This document shows, in pieces, positions 13,937 to 15,490 of a stretch of 15,490 nt of DNA. Each line of letters begins with the position of its first letter. Within the stretch, counting starts at the first letter, position 1. Source of the DNA: Dialister sp. Lineage in GTDB: Bacteria > Bacillota > Negativicutes > Veillonellales > Dialisteraceae. The notes beneath the pieces were generated by a model. That model was not told the origin of the DNA, searched no databases, and was given only the letters and a program-made list of their open reading frames with translations. The position numbers and the translations under genes are program-made. The stretch covers positions 1-15,490 of the forward strand of contig JAIJLI010000019.1 of NCBI GenBank assembly GCA_022722495.1, written 5' to 3'.

Positions 13937-13945
13937 TGATATAAT
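13937..13945 (+). promoter_or_regulatory. purA promoter, extended -10
   Basis: TGATATAAT is a perfect consensus -10 with a TGn extension; the -35 position is poor. Transcription would start near 13952, leaving a leader of about 95 bases. Within it, TTTCCTC (13990-13996) and GAGGAAA (14009-14015) form a perfect 7-bp stem about 30 bases before the start codon; no T-run follows, so it is not an obvious terminator. Confidence 0.65.
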
Positions 13946-14045
13946 AAAAATGTAATTGTGCGAAAAAATGTAAAACGTACAGATTTTGATTTCCTCTCTC
14001 ATCTGTCTGAGGAAAAAATTCCGTCACAGGAAGGAAGAATGAATC

Positions 14046-15329
14046 ATGGCAACAGCAATGGTAATTGGTGCCCAGTGGGGCGATGAAGGTAAAGGCAAGA
14101 TCGTAGACTATCTTGCGGCGAAAGCAGATGTAGTCGTCCGTTCCCAGGGCGGAAATAATGCGGGTCACACGGTCGTGACCGGGGGCAAAGCGTATCCGCT
14201 GCGTCTCATGCCGAGCGGCATCATGTATCCCGGTACCATCTGCATCGTAGGCACCGGTGTCGTCGTCGATCCGAAGAGCCTTTTGGAGGAAATGGAAAAT
14301 CTGGAAAAGCAGGGGATCGATGCGAAGCACCTGCAGATCTCCACTCGTGCGCAGGTGGTCTTCCCATACCACATCCGTCTTGATGAAGCGGAGGAGTCCA
14401 GAAAAGGCAGCCGCAAGATCGGCACCACGAAGAATGGCATCGGACCGTGCTATGCCGACAAGATCAACCGCATCGGTATCCGCATTTGTGACCTGATGGA
14501 TAAGGAAACGTTTGCAGAAAAGCTGAAATATAATGTCGATCAGAAGAATATGCTTCTCGAAAAGCTCTACGGCGTGGAAGGCTTCGACTATGAGAAGATG
14601 CTTGCTGACTACCTTGCCTATGCAGAAAAGCTCCGCCCTTATGTCAAGGATACGAACTACACGGTGCAGAAGCTGGTGAAGGAAGGCAAGAATGTCCTCT
14701 TCGAAGGCGCGCAGGCATCCATGCTTGACTGCGATAACGGGACTTACCCATTCGTCACCTCTTCCCACCCGACGGCAGGCGGCGCTTGCATCGGCGCAGG
14801 CATCGGACCGCACAACATGCAGAATATCTTCGGTGTCGTGAAGGCGTACAGCACCCGCGTCGGCCAGGGTCCGTTCCCGACGGAGCTGCTCGATGAGACA
14901 GGCGACTATCTCAGAAATACCGCGCATGAATTCGGCACTGTCACCGGCCGTCCGCGCCGTATCGGCTGGCTCGATACCCGCGCTGTCCGTTATGCGGCAG
15001 AGCTGAACTCTTTCGATTACCTCGCGATCACCCGTCTGGATATTCTGGATGATATGGAAGAGATCAAGGTCTGCACGGGCTACGAATATGAAGGAAAGGA
15101 AATCGAAGAATATCCGGCTGACCTGAAATTCCTTGAAAAGATCACCCCGGTCTATAAGACCTTCAAAGGCTGGAAGCAGAAGATCTCCGATATCAGAAGC
15201 TATGATGAGCTTCCGGCTCTCTGCAAGGAATACCTCGAAGGCATCTCCAAGCTCATCGGTGTACCGATCGGCATCGTATCCGTCGGCCCGAGCCGTGAGC
15301 AGACCATCGTCATCAAAGAAGTATTCTAA
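14046..15329 (+). CDS. purA: Adenylosuccinate synthetase
   Basis: PurA joins IMP and aspartate using GTP to make adenylosuccinate, the first committed step from IMP to AMP, in the cytoplasm. The 427-residue length is normal. The N-terminal signature GAQWGDEGKGKIVDYL is present with D13, and NNAGH gives H41, both at the same positions as in the E. coli enzyme. Other family segments include GIGPCYADK, GTYPFVTSSHPTAGG, STRVGQGPFPTEL, GTVTGRPRRIGW and TRLDILDD. The protein ends EVF as expected for a complete chain. AGGAAGGAAG lies eight bases before the ATG; another ATG seven bases upstream (14039) is out of frame. It appears monocistronic within the window. Confidence 0.98.
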   Translation: MATAMVIGAQWGDEGKGKIVDYLAAKADVVVRSQGGNNAGHTVVTGGKAYPLRLMPSGIMYPGTICIVGTGVVVDPKSLLEEMENLEKQGIDAKHLQISTRAQVVFPYHIRLDEAEESRKGSRKIGTTKNGIGPCYADKINRIGIRICDLMDKETFAEKLKYNVDQKNMLLEKLYGVEGFDYEKMLADYLAYAEKLRPYVKDTNYTVQKLVKEGKNVLFEGAQASMLDCDNGTYPFVTSSHPTAGGACIGAGIGPHNMQNIFGVVKAYSTRVGQGPFPTELLDETGDYLRNTAHEFGTVTGRPRRIGWLDTRAVRYAAELNSFDYLAITRLDILDDMEEIKVCTGYEYEGKEIEEYPADLKFLEKITPVYKTFKGWKQKISDIRSYDELPALCKEYLEGISKLIGVPIGIVSVGPSREQTIVIKEVF

Positions 15330-15490
15330 GAATGAAATGCAAAGGGGCTGTGAAATAACGGTCATCTCATTTTCGCGTTCCATCTGCCGCGGGGGGACTT
15401 GCAGCTCTCATAGGAGTGACCGGGAAACCTTATCCCAGCTGTCTTTCATGCCATAGTCACCCTATCCGCCCCTGCGGGGCACCTTCCCCT
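15330..15490. other. Region downstream of purA, cut by the window end
   Basis: No gene or convincing terminator is visible. GCCCC-TGC-GGGGC at 15468-15480 followed by ACCTTCCCC has the same layout as the right arm of the inverted element at 11319-11354, so another copy of that family probably continues beyond the window. Confidence 0.5.

Larger units (their letters stand above)
13208..14045. other. Intergenic region with modular repeats between divergent genes
   Basis: About 840 bases between the divergent acyl-CoA synthetase gene and purA with no credible gene. It holds inverted copies of a CTAGTCACCAGCCAC-type block at its two ends, a perfect palindrome GGGCTGTACAGCCC at 13294-13307, a putative minus-strand promoter at 13517-13546, a GCACGCCC-GTG-GGGCGTGC hairpin at 13558-13576, the GCGGCGC hairpin at 13648-13675, the GGCGATGCCCGAA word, an 8-bp tandem repeat and the purA promoter. 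Blocks at 13300-13360 and 13575-13660 share (C/T)TTGATGGCG(A/G)ATGAA and AAATGGTGGT(A/G)CGGCGCATAAA, so the same module occurs twice in direct orientation. Confidence 0.6.

Noticed and set aside
13932..15383. A 483-codon open frame antisense to purA
   Set aside because: It lies wholly over purA, has no family resemblance, and its composition follows the codon periodicity of purA on the other strand.

Overview
The window is bacterial and most likely from a Negativicutes member (Dialister/Megasphaera-like). I infer this from the gene types, the leader style and intergenic DNA crowded with short modular repeats. No rRNA or tRNA is visible, so the taxonomic call is weak.

Positions 586-9146 hold a complete type I-C (Dvulg/Csd) CRISPR-Cas locus, all on the + strand: cas3, cas5c, cas8c (with a likely internally initiated cas11c), cas7c, cas4, cas1, cas2, then a leader and a small array of four repeats and three spacers, closed by a strong bidirectional terminator. 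Genes overlap or sit within 40 bases of each other, which fits one operon. Cas5c should process the crRNA. Cas8c, Cas7c, Cas5c and Cas11c would form Cascade, Cas3 would shred the target, and Cas4-Cas1-Cas2 would acquire spacers. All catalytic motifs I can check are intact, so the locus looks functional although the array is very short.

The right half differs in character. Three genes lie on the minus strand: an iron-dependent YqhD/BDH-type alcohol dehydrogenase (9191-10378), an unrecognised 172-residue protein built of two copies of one helical unit (10493-11011), and an acyl-CoA synthetase (11771-13207). They read more G+C-rich than the cas genes and share an unusual C-rich spacer between ribosome-binding site and start codon. 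purA (adenylosuccinate synthetase, 14046-15329) follows on the + strand with its own extended -10 promoter.

The three long intergenic stretches (1-558, 11012-11770, 13208-14045) carry no credible genes. They hold several families of short dispersed repeats: inverted-repeat elements, GC-rich hairpins, and 7-, 8-, 9- and 14-bp tandem units. Members of these families sit on both sides of the cas locus.

I found no undescribed multi-gene system. The points most worth following are the embedded cas11c start, the 45-bp in-frame duplication over the cas7 start region, the lesions in the CRISPR repeats, the two-repeat protein flanked by 9-bp tandem repeats, and the intergenic repeat families.
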